Numbered from the stretch's first letter, positions 46,634-56,119 are shown. The stretch: 64,000 nucleotides of DNA from Halobacteriales archaeon QS_9_68_17 (GCA_003023565.1 PXSA01000018.1:23765-87764), one strand, 5' to 3'. Translations and numbers: made by a program. Notes: generated by a model from the sequence alone, not told the origin.

Positions 46634-48922
46634 TCACTCCCCGGGTCGGATCCGCGCGAGTCGGGTCGCGTTGCCGGTGACGGCAGTCGTCATGCCGACG
46701 TCGCCGGCGAATACGGCGACGACGAGCGAGACGTAGCCCAGCGGGATGCCGACCGCGAGCAGGGCCTTCACGCCGAGACTGGCCCAGATGTTCTGCCGGA
46801 TGACGCCGTTCGCGGTCCGCGAGAGGTCGACGAGGTAGGGCAGTTTCGACAGGTCGTCGGCCATCAGCGCGATGTCGGCCGTCTCGATGGCGGTGTCGGT
46901 GCCCGCCGCGCCCATCGCGACGCCGACGTCAGCGGTGGTGAGGGCCGGTGCGTCGTTGATGCCGTCGCCGACCATCGTGACGGTGCCGTACTCCTCGCGG
47001 AGGCGGGTGACGGCGTCGACTTTCTCGTCGGGGAGCAGTTCCACCTCGTAGCGCTCGATGCCGACCGTCTCGGCGATGGCGCGGGCGGTGCCCTCGTTGT
47101 CGCCGGTCAGCATCACGGGTTCGACGCCGGCCGCCTGCAGGCTCTCTACCGCGCGCTTCGCGTCCTCGCGGACCGTGTCGGCGACGGCGACGACGCCCTC
47201 CAGCGCGTCCTCCGTGCCGACGAGGATCACTGTCTTCCCCTCGTTCTGGAGGCGCGGGACGGTCTCGTCGAGCAGGTCGAGACAGCCCTGACGCTCGCAC
47301 TGCTGGCGCGGTTCGCCGACCACGGTTCCCCTGTCGGTCGCGAAGTGGACGTGGTCCAGATCGAACCCCATCTCCTCGAAGAAGGCGGGCTTGCCGGCGT
47401 AGTGGGTCGTCCCGTCGAGGTCCGCGCGGACGCCCTTGCCGGTGACCGCCTCGAAGTTCGACACGTCCGTCTCACCGGGGACGTCGTCGGCGCGTTCGAC
47501 GATGGCGTCGCCGATAGGGTGTTCGCTCCGGCGCTCGACGCCGCGGGCGCAGGCGAGCACGCTCTCGACGCCGTTGTCGCCGAGCGGCACGACGTCCGTG
47601 ACGGCGAGTTCGCCGGTAGTGAGCGTCCCGGTCTTGTCCAGCGCGACGGCGTCGACCTCGCCCATCGCCTCCAAGCGGTCGCCACCCTTGATCAGGACGC
47701 CGTTGCGCGCCGCGCTCGTGACGCCGGAGACGACGGAGACGGGCGTCGAGATGACGAACGCACACGGACAGGCGATGACGAGCAGGGCGATGCCGCGGAC
47801 GACCCAGTCGACCCAGTAGTAGCCGAGCAGGGGCGGAATCGTCGCCGTCAGGATAGCGGCCGCCGTGACGACCGGCGTGTAGTAGCCCGCGAACCGGTCG
47901 ACGAACTGCTCGCGCTCGGTGCGGTTCTCCTGTGCGCCCTCGACCAGATCGATGATCTGCGCGATGGTGCTGTCGGTGGACGCGGCGGTCGCCTCGACTT
48001 CGAGATAGCCCTGCTGGTTGATCGTGCCGGCGTACACCGCCGCGCCGGGCGTCTTGTCGACGGGGACGCTCTCGCCGGTGATCGGTGCCTCGTTGACGGC
48101 GCTTTCGCCCTCGGTCACTGTGCCGTCCAGCGGCACCTTCTCGCCGGGTTCGACGACGACAGTCTCGCCGACGCGGACCGCGTCGGCCGGCACCTCCTCC
48201 GGTTCGCCGTCGCGGCGGACGACGGCCGTCTCGGGCGCGAGTTCGAACAGCTCCTCCATCGACCGCCGCGCCCGCGTCACCGAGTAGCGTTCGAGCAACT
48301 CGGCGAGGTTGAACAGGACGGCGAGCGTCGCCGCCTCGATGAGCAGGTTCTCGCCGGGGACGAACACCGACAGCCCGGTCGCGGCGAGCACCGCGGCCGT
48401 CATCAGGAAGTCGATGTCGAGGCTCCGGTTCCGCGCGGAGTAGTAACCGTTCCGGGCGATGACCTGTCCGCCCGCGATGACGGCCCCGAGCAGGAGGGCG
48501 TCGGCGACGACCCACTCCTGACCGACGGCCGTCAGGACGGCCGCGTTCGCCCCGTGGAGGACCCACCGGACGGTCAGCGCGAGCGCGAAGAAGACGCCGG
48601 CCGCGGCGGTCTTCAGCGCGCGCGGACTTCGCCACACCGACTGGGGGTCGCCCTCGGCATCCCGCGGACCGCCGGACACCACCTCGTAGCCGGCGCGTTC
48701 GACTGCGGCGACGACGTCAGCGGCCTCGGTCGATCCCGCGTCGTACTCGACGCTGAGTTTGCCCGCCGTGGGGTTCGGGTCGACGGCGGCGACGCCGGGA
48801 ACGTCGGCGACGCCCCCCTCGACCTTCGACGCGCAGGAGGGACAGTCCATCTCGGGGACCGACAGGGAGAGCGATTCGCGGCCGCCGGCCGCGGCATCCC
48901 CGCCGTGGTCGTGCTGACTCAT
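46634..48922 (-). CDS. Zn/Cd-type P-type (P1B) ATPase
   Basis: 762 residues. An N-terminal HMA domain has the metal pair DCPSC (Cys27, Cys30). Membrane helix 6 carries CPC (385-387), the phosphorylated Asp429 is in DKTGT, and GDGINDAP is the hinge. The last helix has GDVGMTTAVTGNATRL, whose Asp matches the ZntA residue for Zn, Cd or Pb. A short insert with CERQGC lies in the nucleotide-binding domain. It exports divalent metals. It starts close to a CorA remnant; no metal regulator is adjacent. Confidence 0.92.
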   Translation of the reverse strand: MSQHDHGGDAAAGGRESLSLSVPEMDCPSCASKVEGGVADVPGVAAVDPNPTAGKLSVEYDAGSTEAADVVAAVERAGYEVVSGGPRDAEGDPQSVWRSPRALKTAAAGVFFALALTVRWVLHGANAAVLTAVGQEWVVADALLLGAVIAGGQVIARNGYYSARNRSLDIDFLMTAAVLAATGLSVFVPGENLLIEAATLAVLFNLAELLERYSVTRARRSMEELFELAPETAVVRRDGEPEEVPADAVRVGETVVVEPGEKVPLDGTVTEGESAVNEAPITGESVPVDKTPGAAVYAGTINQQGYLEVEATAASTDSTIAQIIDLVEGAQENRTEREQFVDRFAGYYTPVVTAAAILTATIPPLLGYYWVDWVVRGIALLVIACPCAFVISTPVSVVSGVTSAARNGVLIKGGDRLEAMGEVDAVALDKTGTLTTGELAVTDVVPLGDNGVESVLACARGVERRSEHPIGDAIVERADDVPGETDVSNFEAVTGKGVRADLDGTTHYAGKPAFFEEMGFDLDHVHFATDRGTVVGEPRQQCERQGCLDLLDETVPRLQNEGKTVILVGTEDALEGVVAVADTVREDAKRAVESLQAAGVEPVMLTGDNEGTARAIAETVGIERYEVELLPDEKVDAVTRLREEYGTVTMVGDGINDAPALTTADVGVAMGAAGTDTAIETADIALMADDLSKLPYLVDLSRTANGVIRQNIWASLGVKALLAVGIPLGYVSLVVAVFAGDVGMTTAVTGNATRLARIRPGE

Positions 48923-49112
48923 TATCCGGGGCTACGGGACCGACCGTTATTAACTCAGCTATTATGGAGCGGTCCCGAAATCGTATTCGCTAATAAAAGA
49001 TCCGCAGCCAGTTATTAACATGGTCGTCGGGACGGTCGGGTCGGCGCGTCCGTTCGGGGCGTCACCGCTCACGTACAAGACATATATGTGAAGAAACGTT
49101 ATCAGTCGCGTA

Positions 49113-49817
49113 ATGGCTGTGACCGACGACCGGCGAGGGTGCGAGGGATGCGGCCGGACGCTCCCCGTCGACGACCTGCACTCGGTCACGATGCCCGACG
49201 GTTACACCGCGGTCTGCTGTCCCGAGTGCAGGGAGTACGCCGAGACGGCCGCGGAGAAGCAGGCGGAACTCGACCAGCGCCGCCGCGCCTGCGACGGTTG
49301 CGGGTCGGAGTACCGGATCGAATCGCTGTCGGAGGTGACGCTGTCCGACGGGACGTCCGTCCTCTGTTGCGGCGACTGCGAGCGCCACGTCCCGGGGCGT
49401 GGCGGCGCGGACGCCGGCGACGACCGCACGAGCGACGCGCGGGACGGCAGTGCCCGCGAGGAGGGCGAAACCGCCGACGCCGACGCGGACGGCGACACCG
49501 CCGTCGTCCGGCACGACTGCGACCAGTGCCGGGAGTCGTTCAGCGTCGAACTCTATCAGGTCGAGACGGTCGACGGCCGGACGCAGACGTTCTGCCCCGA
49601 CTGCAAGGACGAGGGGCTGGACGACGGCGTTGTCAAGAGCGTCCGGATGCGCCGGTCCGAGGCATACGCCACGCTGGCCGTGGACGGGGACGCGGACGAG
49701 GAGGCGATACGGGACGCGTACCTGAAGAAGGTAAAGCAGGTCCATCCCGACCGCGCGGAGGGGAGCCAGGCGGCGTTCAAGCGCGTCAAGCGCGCTTACG
49801 ACCGGCTCACTGATTAG
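49113..49817 (+). CDS. Triple zinc-ribbon protein with C-terminal J-domain
   Basis: 234 residues. Three Cys-rich modules occur: CEGC...CPEC at the N-terminus, CDGC...CGDC next, and CDQC...CPDC near 140-165. An acidic linker separates the second and third. The C-terminal 65 residues are a J-domain with HPD (KQVHPDRAEG), which should recruit Hsp70. This reverses the usual DnaJ order. The stop overlaps the convergent TIR gene by 11 bp. A chaperone-adaptor role is inference. Confidence 0.82.
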   Translation: MAVTDDRRGCEGCGRTLPVDDLHSVTMPDGYTAVCCPECREYAETAAEKQAELDQRRRACDGCGSEYRIESLSEVTLSDGTSVLCCGDCERHVPGRGGADAGDDRTSDARDGSAREEGETADADADGDTAVVRHDCDQCRESFSVELYQVETVDGRTQTFCPDCKDEGLDDGVVKSVRMRRSEAYATLAVDGDADEEAIRDAYLKKVKQVHPDRAEGSQAAFKRVKRAYDRLTD

Positions 49818-50418
49818 GGGTTTCGCGCTGGAGGAACCCGAGCGTCGCGGGGTCGAAGTGGTACCGCGCGCCGCACTCGTCGCAGTCGGCGTGGACCGTT
49901 CTGCCGTGGTCGTGGAGCCGCCACAGTTCCTTCTGACGCTGGTCTATCGTCAGCGTCACCGGCTCGCCACAGCTTCCGGCGTTACAGGGGAACCGGACGT
50001 ACCACTTCGGCGTGGACAGCGACCCCAGCGGCGCGAGTTCCGACCGGAGCCGCGAGAGGAGGTTGAACACCGTTGCGTCCATGCTCTCCCGGTCGAGTGC
50101 GACGCCGTCGATCCCTCTGAGGTAGCCGCCGAGGTCCTCCTGTCGTTCGAACACGGGGACGATCGGTACGCCCCTCGCGACCGCGTATCCGATCTCCTGA
50201 TTGATCCACTGGTTCGAGGCGGCCGCCTTCGTCACGACGACGACCGTGACGTCGCACTCGTTCAGTCGACCTTTCAGGTGCTCTCTGCTTCGACCCGGTT
50301 CGACCTCCTCCGCGGCCACGTGGACGTCGAACGGGAGGTTCCGAACCGACCGAAACAGTGATTCGACCACGTCGACGTCCCCCGGCGCGTGCGATACGAA
50401 CACTCGCTCGTCGCTCAT
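49807..50418 (-). CDS. TIR-domain protein with C-terminal zinc ribbon
   Basis: 203 residues. The TIR domain (1-135) begins RVFVSHAPGDVDVVESLF and includes SNQWINQEIGYAVARGVPIV, where Glu75 is the position of the catalytic glutamate of NAD-cleaving TIR domains. The C-terminal 65 residues form a zinc ribbon (PCNAGSCG ... CDECG). No transmembrane segment is present. Many prokaryotic TIR proteins act in antiphage defence, but no partner (Thoeris, CBASS, pAgo) is adjacent. The function is therefore open. Confidence 0.85.
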   Translation of the reverse strand: MSDERVFVSHAPGDVDVVESLFRSVRNLPFDVHVAAEEVEPGRSREHLKGRLNECDVTVVVVTKAAASNQWINQEIGYAVARGVPIVPVFERQEDLGGYLRGIDGVALDRESMDATVFNLLSRLRSELAPLGSLSTPKWYVRFPCNAGSCGEPVTLTIDQRQKELWRLHDHGRTVHADCDECGARYHFDPATLGFLQRETPNQ

Positions 50419-50607
50419 GTTCGCACCCTGGTACGGTCGGGTCTTAACTGTTTCACGCTACGTCTCGTTCCTGTGACAAGCCGAGCGGCGGCGCACGCGA
50501 AACCGCAGTTCGGCATCGTGTCTGACGATCGGTTCGACGCGTTTCCGGCCCTTAGCCGTTCTCGTGTCGCCCCCATACGTTTATGCCGATTGTGATATTA
50601 CGGTAAG

Positions 50608-50919
50608 ATGGGGGGAACGATGCACGATCTAACAGGGTTCCAGCGGGACCTGCTGACAGTGATCGCTGGGCTCGACGACCCGCATGGACTCGCGATAAAG
50701 GAAGAACTCGAAACGTACTACGAGACCGAGATACATCACGGTCGGTTGTATCCGAACCTCGACACCCTCGTCGACAAGGGACTCGTCGAGAAGGGGGAAC
50801 TCGACCGCCGGACGAACTACTACGCGCTCACCCAGCGGGGGAAACGGGAGATCGAGGCCCGGCGCGACTGGGAGGAGCAGTACCTCGAAGCGGACTCGGA
50901 ATCGGCGACGGTATCGTAG
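50608..50919 (+). CDS. PadR-like winged-helix regulator
   Basis: 103 residues. LTGFQRDLLTVIAGLDDPHG, then IHHGRLYPNLDTLVDKGLVE and NYYALTQRGKREIEARRDW match the PadR family, whose wing binds DNA as a dimer. Two starts are possible: ATG 50608 is about 28 nt after a TATA box (tttatg), fitting a leaderless mRNA; ATG 50620 follows GGGGGG and matches the usual MHDLTGF N-terminus. No target is suggested by the neighbours. Confidence 0.87.
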   Translation: MGGTMHDLTGFQRDLLTVIAGLDDPHGLAIKEELETYYETEIHHGRLYPNLDTLVDKGLVEKGELDRRTNYYALTQRGKREIEARRDWEEQYLEADSESATVS

Positions 50920-50988
50920 CGGGACGACCCTCCGGCAGGGCGCGCCGCAACGGTTCAACACGAGCACGGCAAGCGCTAACGGGGGGAC

Positions 50989-51358
50989 GTGACCGACTGC
51001 GACAGCTCCTTCGACGACGGCGTGGCCAGCGCCGCGGCGGCGTCCGACCGCTCGCCCGCGGAGTGACGCGACCTGGCCGAACGCCATCAGGCGGGGATCC
51101 GGGACGGTCCCGGAATCGACGGACTCGTCCACGAGTGGCGGAAGACGCTCCGGGAGGACCCGCTCCTGTTCGCCGACGCGGACTACGTGGCTCCCGCGCC
51201 GGGTCTGGCGGCAGTTCGCCGACCCGCACGACCTGACCGACGGGTTCGAGGCCCTGCGCTCGGTCCACGACGACGCCGTCCGCGCCGCGGCGGCGGACCG
51301 CGGTGACGCGGCACTCGGCGAACGCGACGACCGCGCGATGGTCCTGTTGAAGGCGTGA
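50989..51358 (+). pseudogene. Broken conserved haloarchaeal gene
   Basis: Starts near the GTG at 50989 (VTDCDSSFDDGVASAAA). A TGA near 51063 interrupts SPAE and RDLAERHQAGIRDG. One frame continues through GLVHEWRKTLREDPLLFADA; a frameshift near 51200 moves to VWRQFADPHDLTDGFEALRS and ends AMVLLKA, TGA at 51356-51358. The family is unknown to me. The 3' end touches the convergent gene at 51359. Confidence 0.65.
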
Positions 51359-51721
51359 TCACTCCTCGTCGACGGTGTCGAGCACCTTCTCGGAGAACTC
51401 CGTCTGCGTCAGGTCGTCGTCGCGGAGGGCCTCAACCCACTCGTCCTCGGCGCGCCACGTCCCGAGTATCTCGCCGTCCGTGTCGGTGACCGTCGCGTCG
51501 ATGCTGACCGCGTCGCCGCCCCGGTCGCGCGTGTCCCAGACCATCCGGAGGACGCGCCCGACCTGCCGCCTCGGGAAGCCGTCCCCGCCGGCGATCGACT
51601 CGTACTCGATGACGAGTTCGCCGTCAGACTCGGTCAGGTCGGTGAGGTAGACCCCCTGTCCCATCAGGCGGTCTTCGAGTCGTTCCTCGAACGGTCGCTC
51701 GTCGGCGTCGGGGTCGCTCAT
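51359..51721 (-). CDS. Conserved haloarchaeal protein (DUF8159-like)
   Basis: 120 residues starting MSDPDADERPFEERLEDRLM. The middle has alternating beta-strand pattern (ELVIEYESIAGGDGFPRRQV) and a final helix (LTQTEFSEKVLDTVDEE). The acidic composition is typical of a soluble haloarchaeal protein. The family name is from memory and the function is unknown. Confidence 0.72.
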   Translation of the reverse strand: MSDPDADERPFEERLEDRLMGQGVYLTDLTESDGELVIEYESIAGGDGFPRRQVGRVLRMVWDTRDRGGDAVSIDATVTDTDGEILGTWRAEDEWVEALRDDDLTQTEFSEKVLDTVDEE

Positions 51722-51754
51722 ACACCGACTTGGAGTCCCCGAGGTGTTATAGCT

Positions 51755-52399
51755 TCACAACGGGGCGACGAGGTCTTCGAGCGCCGCAGCGGGGTCGTCC
51801 GCCTTGGCGACGCCGGACGCGAGCAGGACGCCGTCCGCGCCCAGTTCGCGCGCGGCGACGAGGTCCTCGCCGGTGGAGATGCCCGCGCCGCAGTACACGT
51901 CGACGCTCTCGTCGACCGCCGCGGCCGCCTCGACGGCGTCGCTGACGATGTTCGGGTCCGCCTTGCTGACGGGCGTCCCCGTTCCGATGAGTTCGGGCGG
52001 TTCGACCGCGACGCCGTCCGGGCCGAGCGCCGCGGCGGCGGCGGTCTGGTCGGGGTTGTTCGCGCAGACGCAGGTGTCGAAGCCGACGCGCTGGGCCGCG
52101 TCCAGCGAGCCGTCGATATCGGCGAGTGTCAGCCGGTTCTCCGAGTGGTTGAGCAGGGTTCCCGTCGCGCCGGCGTCGGCGGCTGCTTCCGCCAGCGTGC
52201 TGCCGGTGTGACTGCCGTGTTCGACGGGGCTGACGTGTTGCGCCCACGTCTCGACGCCCGTCCCGGCGACCGCCGGGAGATGCGCCGCCTGCGGCGCGAT
52301 CGCTATCTCGGCGTCGGTGTCGTCGTGTACGTCCGCCGCGGCCGCAGCGACCGCGACCGGGTCACAGGGGTACGCCTTCAGGTTGACGAGAACGAACAT
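51755..52399 (-). CDS. tpiA: Triosephosphate isomerase, archaeal type
   Basis: 214 residues, the short archaeal form. The substrate residues are Asn6 and Lys8 (VNLKAYPC), the catalytic His85 is in LLNHSENRL, and Glu133 in [11 protein letters not shown]; the phosphate loop is [11 protein letters not shown]. It interconverts glyceraldehyde-3-phosphate and dihydroxyacetone phosphate. The ATG at 52399 is preferred to one at 52405. Confidence 0.95.
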   Translation of the reverse strand: MFVLVNLKAYPCDPVAVAAAAADVHDDTDAEIAIAPQAAHLPAVAGTGVETWAQHVSPVEHGSHTGSTLAEAAADAGATGTLLNHSENRLTLADIDGSLDAAQRVGFDTCVCANNPDQTAAAAALGPDGVAVEPPELIGTGTPVSKADPNIVSDAVEAAAAVDESVDVYCGAGISTGEDLVAARELGADGVLLASGVAKADDPAAALEDLVAPL

Positions 52400-52471
52400 A
52401 CGCATACCGCGTCGACCGCGGGACAAATAGGTTCCGAGAAGCGTCGGACTCGCCGGTACCCGGCCGGAGCG

Positions 52472-53014
52472 TCAGTCCTTCCGCTTGACGACGTCGCCGA
52501 GGGTGTACTCGCCGGTAGAGGAGCCACCCTCCCACTCGCCGTCCTCGCCGGACGCGCCGCCGGTGAGGCTGATGTCGAAGTACCGTTCGAGTTTGTCCTG
52601 CAGGTCGTCGCTCGGGAGGGTGTCGCCGCGCTCGATCTTGCGGACCAGGCTCGCCTTCTCGTTGAGTTCGTTCGCGAGGTCGGCCTGAGAGAGCCCCTCG
52701 TTCTCGCGGGCGCGGCGGATGCGCTCGTCGTAGTCCTGGGCGAGTTCGTCCATGTCGTCGAACATGTCGGAGCGCCCGCCGGAGCGGCCGCCGCCCGAGG
52801 AGCCCGTGGAGGCGGTCGTGCTCGTCCCGCCGGAGGCGGAGCTCGACGACTCCGAGGAGCCCGTGGAGTACTTCGTCGAGGAGGAGCTCGACGACTGGGT
52901 CTTGACCTCGGTCCCGAAGTCGGAGCAGTTGTCGCAGACGTCGAGTTCGGCACCTTCGACTTTCACCTTCTTGGGAGAGGCAGTCTCGGCGCCGCACATC
53001 TCGCACTGAACCAT
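52472..53014 (-). CDS. MBF1-type multiprotein bridging factor
   Basis: 180 residues. The N-terminal zinc ribbon (MVQCEMCG ... DVCDNCS; Cys4, 7, 27, 30) is typical of archaeal MBF1. A Ser/Gly/Thr-rich linker (about 40-85) is followed by a cro/C1-type helix-turn-helix (LSQADLANELNEKASLVRKI). Archaeal MBF1 binds DNA or ribosomes and affects transcription and translation. The linker is unusually Ser-rich. Its TATA box is in the gap before 53014. Confidence 0.92.
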   Translation of the reverse strand: MVQCEMCGAETASPKKVKVEGAELDVCDNCSDFGTEVKTQSSSSSSTKYSTGSSESSSSASGGTSTTASTGSSGGGRSGGRSDMFDDMDELAQDYDERIRRARENEGLSQADLANELNEKASLVRKIERGDTLPSDDLQDKLERYFDISLTGGASGEDGEWEGGSSTGEYTLGDVVKRKD

Positions 53015-53060
53015 ACTCGGTCGTTTATCACGCCGCTGTATAAATGATGCGCCGGCCGGG

Positions 53061-53669
53061 TCAGGAGAGCCGCCCCCACGCCTCGTAGAACCGCTGGAAC
53101 GCGGTGAGGTGGCCGACGACCGCGAGGAACGCCAGCAGCCACCCCGGCAGGGACAGGCCGTACAGCGCCCCGTCGACGAGGTACGCGGCGTAGCCGACCG
53201 CGGCGATGACGACCAGTCGGTCCGCGCGGCCGACGAGGCCGGCGTAGAGGCGGTCGAGGCCGACGGCCTGGGCCTGCGTGCCGAGGTAGGAGGTCATCAG
53301 GACGCCCGTGACGGCGGCGAGGCCGAGCGCGTACCGCTCGACGCCGGCCGCGACGCCGGCGATGATGACGATGTCGGCGTAGCGGTCGAGCACGTGGTCG
53401 AGCAGGTCGCCCGCCTCCGACTGGATCCCCTGTTTCCGCGCGAGCGCGCCGTCGACCACGTCGAACCAGCCGTTCAGCACGACCAGCGTCGACCCGACGG
53501 CGTACCAGACGGGGTCCGCGCCGGCGAGGTAGTAGGCGACGCCCGCGCCGACGGCGACGAGGCCGGCGACGGCGCTGACCCCGTTCGGGGTGAGGCCGAC
53601 CCGGTCGGCGGCGTTCACCCACGGGTCGAGGAGGCCGCTGACGTACGGCCGCAACCGGTCAAGCGTCAT
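53061..53669 (-). CDS. CDP-alcohol phosphatidyltransferase
   Basis: 202 residues with about six membrane helices. The catalytic motif is DVVDGALARKQG followed by EAGDLLDHVLD, with metal-binding Asp70, Asp73, Asp91 and Asp95. The motif spacing and TPNGVSAVAGL N-terminus resemble archaetidylinositol phosphate synthase. It joins a CDP-activated archaeol to a head group at the membrane. The start overlaps the adenylate kinase stop by 4 bp. Confidence 0.9.
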   Translation of the reverse strand: MTLDRLRPYVSGLLDPWVNAADRVGLTPNGVSAVAGLVAVGAGVAYYLAGADPVWYAVGSTLVVLNGWFDVVDGALARKQGIQSEAGDLLDHVLDRYADIVIIAGVAAGVERYALGLAAVTGVLMTSYLGTQAQAVGLDRLYAGLVGRADRLVVIAAVGYAAYLVDGALYGLSLPGWLLAFLAVVGHLTAFQRFYEAWGRLS

Positions 53670-54172
53670 AGGTAGTCGATGAAGGAGACGGTGCCCGCGC
53701 TCGGTTCGCGCTCGCCGGCGAGAACGGCCTCTATCTCGGCGGCCGCCTCGTCCGGGTCGCGGTCGGTCGTGTCGATCTCGTACACTCCGTCCGTGCCGTG
53801 GCCCTCGACAGCCTCCGTGAGGATCACGTCGAGCGCCTCGCTCTCGGCGTTCTCCGCGGCCTTCGCTGCGGACTCGCCGCGCTCGCGGAGGCGTCGTTCG
53901 ACCGCCTCGGGGTGACAGCGCAGGACGACGACGCGGTCGACGTCGAGGTGGTGGGCGAGGTGGGAGTCGACAACGAGGTCGTCGCGGTCGCCCAGTCGCT
54001 CCTCGACTGTCTCGATGTCGGCGATCACGCTGTCGCGTTCCTCGTCGACCTCGTCGTACAGGCCCTCCTCGCGGACGACCTCGTTGAGGTGGACCACGTC
54101 GAGGTCGGTGTCGAGGCGCTTCGTCGCGGTCGTCTTGCCCGTGCCGGGCGTGCCGGTGACGGCGACTCTCAT
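53666..54172 (-). CDS. Adenylate kinase, Fap7/hCINAP type
   Basis: 168 residues. The P-loop is GTPGTGKTT (7-15), followed by VVHLNEVVREEGLYDEV, and VDSHLAHHLDVDRVVVLRCH matches the Fap7/AK6 family. In archaea and eukaryotes these proteins convert ATP and AMP to ADP and assist small-subunit ribosome assembly. Its start overlaps the hisC stop by 4 bp. Confidence 0.9.
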   Translation of the reverse strand: MRVAVTGTPGTGKTTATKRLDTDLDVVHLNEVVREEGLYDEVDEERDSVIADIETVEERLGDRDDLVVDSHLAHHLDVDRVVVLRCHPEAVERRLRERGESAAKAAENAESEALDVILTEAVEGHGTDGVYEIDTTDRDPDEAAAEIEAVLAGEREPSAGTVSFIDYL

Positions 54173-55290
54173 CCGAGCACCTCGTTCAGTTCGCTCGCGG
54201 CTTTCCGGGTCTCCTCGCGCGTGCCGCAGGTGACGCGGACCCGCTCGGGCAGGCCGTAACTCGACGTGTCGCGGACGATGACGCCGCGGCGCTTCAGCTG
54301 CTCGTACACCGCGGAGCCGTCGCCGACGCGCACGAGGACGAAGTTGCCGGCGCTCGGCAGCACCGGGGCGTCGACGTGCTCGCGAAGGTACTCGCGGGAC
54401 CAGCGGGCGGTCTCGACGGACTCCGAGACGTGGTCGCGGTCGCCCATCGCCGCGAGGCCGGCGCGACAGGCTACCTCGCTTGCGGCGAACGGCGTGTTCA
54501 CGCGGGCGTACGCGTCGGCCCAGTCGTCGGGGACGACGGCGTAACCGAGGCGGACGCCGGCGAGACCGTACGCCTTCGAGAAGGTCCGGAGGACGGCGAC
54601 GTCGTCGCGCGTCTCGCGGTCCTCGGTCGCGTCGGAGAGGCCCGCCTCCTTGCTCGCGGCACCGCCGACCAGCGAGACGGCGGACGGCCCGGCGGCGTAC
54701 TCGCCGTACGCCTCGTCGACGACGACCAGCGTCTCCTCGTCCGTCTCGGCGGCGACGCGCTCGACCTCGTCGAGCGGCATCACCTGCCCGGTCGGGTTGT
54801 GCGGCGACGTGACGTAGACGACGCGCTCGCCGTCGTACGCGTCGAGGACGGCGTCGGCGTCCATCCCGAAGTCGTTTGCCGCGGACAGCGGGTACTCGTT
54901 CACGCCGCCGTGATGGTAGCGGGCGCTCATCGCGTAGTAGGAGAAACCGGGGTCGGGGACGAGCACGTCGTCGCCCGGTTCCAGCGTCGCGCGGGCGAGA
55001 TAGTCGAGCGCGCCGTCGCCCCCGTTCGCCAGCCACACCTGCTCGTCGGTCACGTCCCATGCGTCGGCGACGACGGCGGTGAGGTCGGTGTGAGCCGCCG
55101 TCGGATAGGCGTTGACGCCGCCGGCCGTCCCCCGAACGGCCTCGCTCGCCGCCGGACTCGGGCCGAGCGGGTTCTCGTTCGACGCGAGTTTGACGAACTC
55201 GTCGGGGTCGCGACCGAGTTCGCGGGCGACTTCCTCGATGCCGCGTCCCGCCTCGTACGGGACGTGGTCCGACAGGTCGCGTGGTTGCAT
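54169..55290 (-). CDS. hisC: HisC, histidinol-phosphate aminotransferase
   Basis: 373 residues, PLP fold type I. KLASNENPLGPSPAASEAVR is the N-terminal signature, LANGGDGALDYLARA binds PLP phosphate, SPHNPTGQVMPL and VVDEAYGEYA contact the cofactor, and the Schiff-base Lys is in RTFSKAYGLAGVRLGY. It acts late in histidine synthesis. The ATG at 55290 is chosen; upstream codons are not conserved. It is the first gene of a coupled group with adenylate kinase and the phosphatidyltransferase. Confidence 0.95.
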   Translation of the reverse strand: MQPRDLSDHVPYEAGRGIEEVARELGRDPDEFVKLASNENPLGPSPAASEAVRGTAGGVNAYPTAAHTDLTAVVADAWDVTDEQVWLANGGDGALDYLARATLEPGDDVLVPDPGFSYYAMSARYHHGGVNEYPLSAANDFGMDADAVLDAYDGERVVYVTSPHNPTGQVMPLDEVERVAAETDEETLVVVDEAYGEYAAGPSAVSLVGGAASKEAGLSDATEDRETRDDVAVLRTFSKAYGLAGVRLGYAVVPDDWADAYARVNTPFAASEVACRAGLAAMGDRDHVSESVETARWSREYLREHVDAPVLPSAGNFVLVRVGDGSAVYEQLKRRGVIVRDTSSYGLPERVRVTCGTREETRKAASELNEVLG

Positions 55291-55459
55291 ACCCGGGGCA
55301 AGTGCGCGGCGGGTCTTAAGATTGCTCAAGGAGCGTGAGCGGACCGCGTGGCGGCCCCGGTATAGACCGCCTGAAACCCGGCAGGCGGTCGCTACGCGCA
55401 GTGTGCGTATCGAATGAGTATCATTACGAAGTGATCCCGCGGCGACCGATAGGACAGTC

Positions 55460-56119
55460 ATGCCAGACAACGTAACGAGACGCGACCTGCTCCGTCGGAG
55501 CGCCGCCGCGACGGGCGCGGTGGCGGCCGGTGCGGTCGGCCTGTCGGGCACCGCCGCGGCGTCGCTGGACTGCCCCCGAACGGTCGACGAATGGCGCGAC
55601 AACTACTGGGCGTTTCACCGGTCCCGCGACGGGTTCCGCCTCGACCGGAGCGACGACGGCTACGACAGCGACGTAGCGTGGGAGCTCCTCGGCGAGGACC
55701 ACGACGCGGACAAGGCGGTCCTGCTGGCGAAGGAAGTCGTCGCGGCGCAGGCGAACGTCGCCGCCATCCGGACGGGCGATAGCGGCGACTGCGCGGACGC
55801 GGCCGACCGGATCAGAGAGACCGTGCAGGCGGCCATCTCGTGGCTCGACTGCTCCGACGGCTCCTGCGCGGACGGGTGGGACTACCTCGCCGCGCCCGAG
55901 GAGTACGGGTACACCTACGGCTGGCGGGACGACCGCGGCGTCGACGGCGAACCGATCCTCGAGGAACTGCGGGCGTTCAACCGGGGCCGGCACTGCGACG
56001 GGTGCGGGACCGGCGGCGACGCGGGGAACAGCGGAGCGGCAGCGAACGAGACGGAGGGGAGCGAGACGACCGACGAGGAGCGGTGGCGGCCGCCGGACCA
56101 GAGACGCCGAGCCAACTGA
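55460..56119 (+). CDS. Tat-exported protein of unknown function
   Basis: 219 residues. The Tat signal is TRRDLLRRSAAATGAVAAG, cleaved near SGTAAAS. The mature part has a Trp/Cys-rich domain: CPRTVDEWRDNYWAFHRSRD, then ISWLDCSDGSCADGWDYLAA, and a final CDGCG. Four to six cysteines suggest disulfides outside the cell. A decayed tandem copy follows directly. The domain is unknown to me. Confidence 0.8.
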   Translation: MPDNVTRRDLLRRSAAATGAVAAGAVGLSGTAAASLDCPRTVDEWRDNYWAFHRSRDGFRLDRSDDGYDSDVAWELLGEDHDADKAVLLAKEVVAAQANVAAIRTGDSGDCADAADRIRETVQAAISWLDCSDGSCADGWDYLAAPEEYGYTYGWRDDRGVDGEPILEELRAFNRGRHCDGCGTGGDAGNSGAAANETEGSETTDEERWRPPDQRRRAN

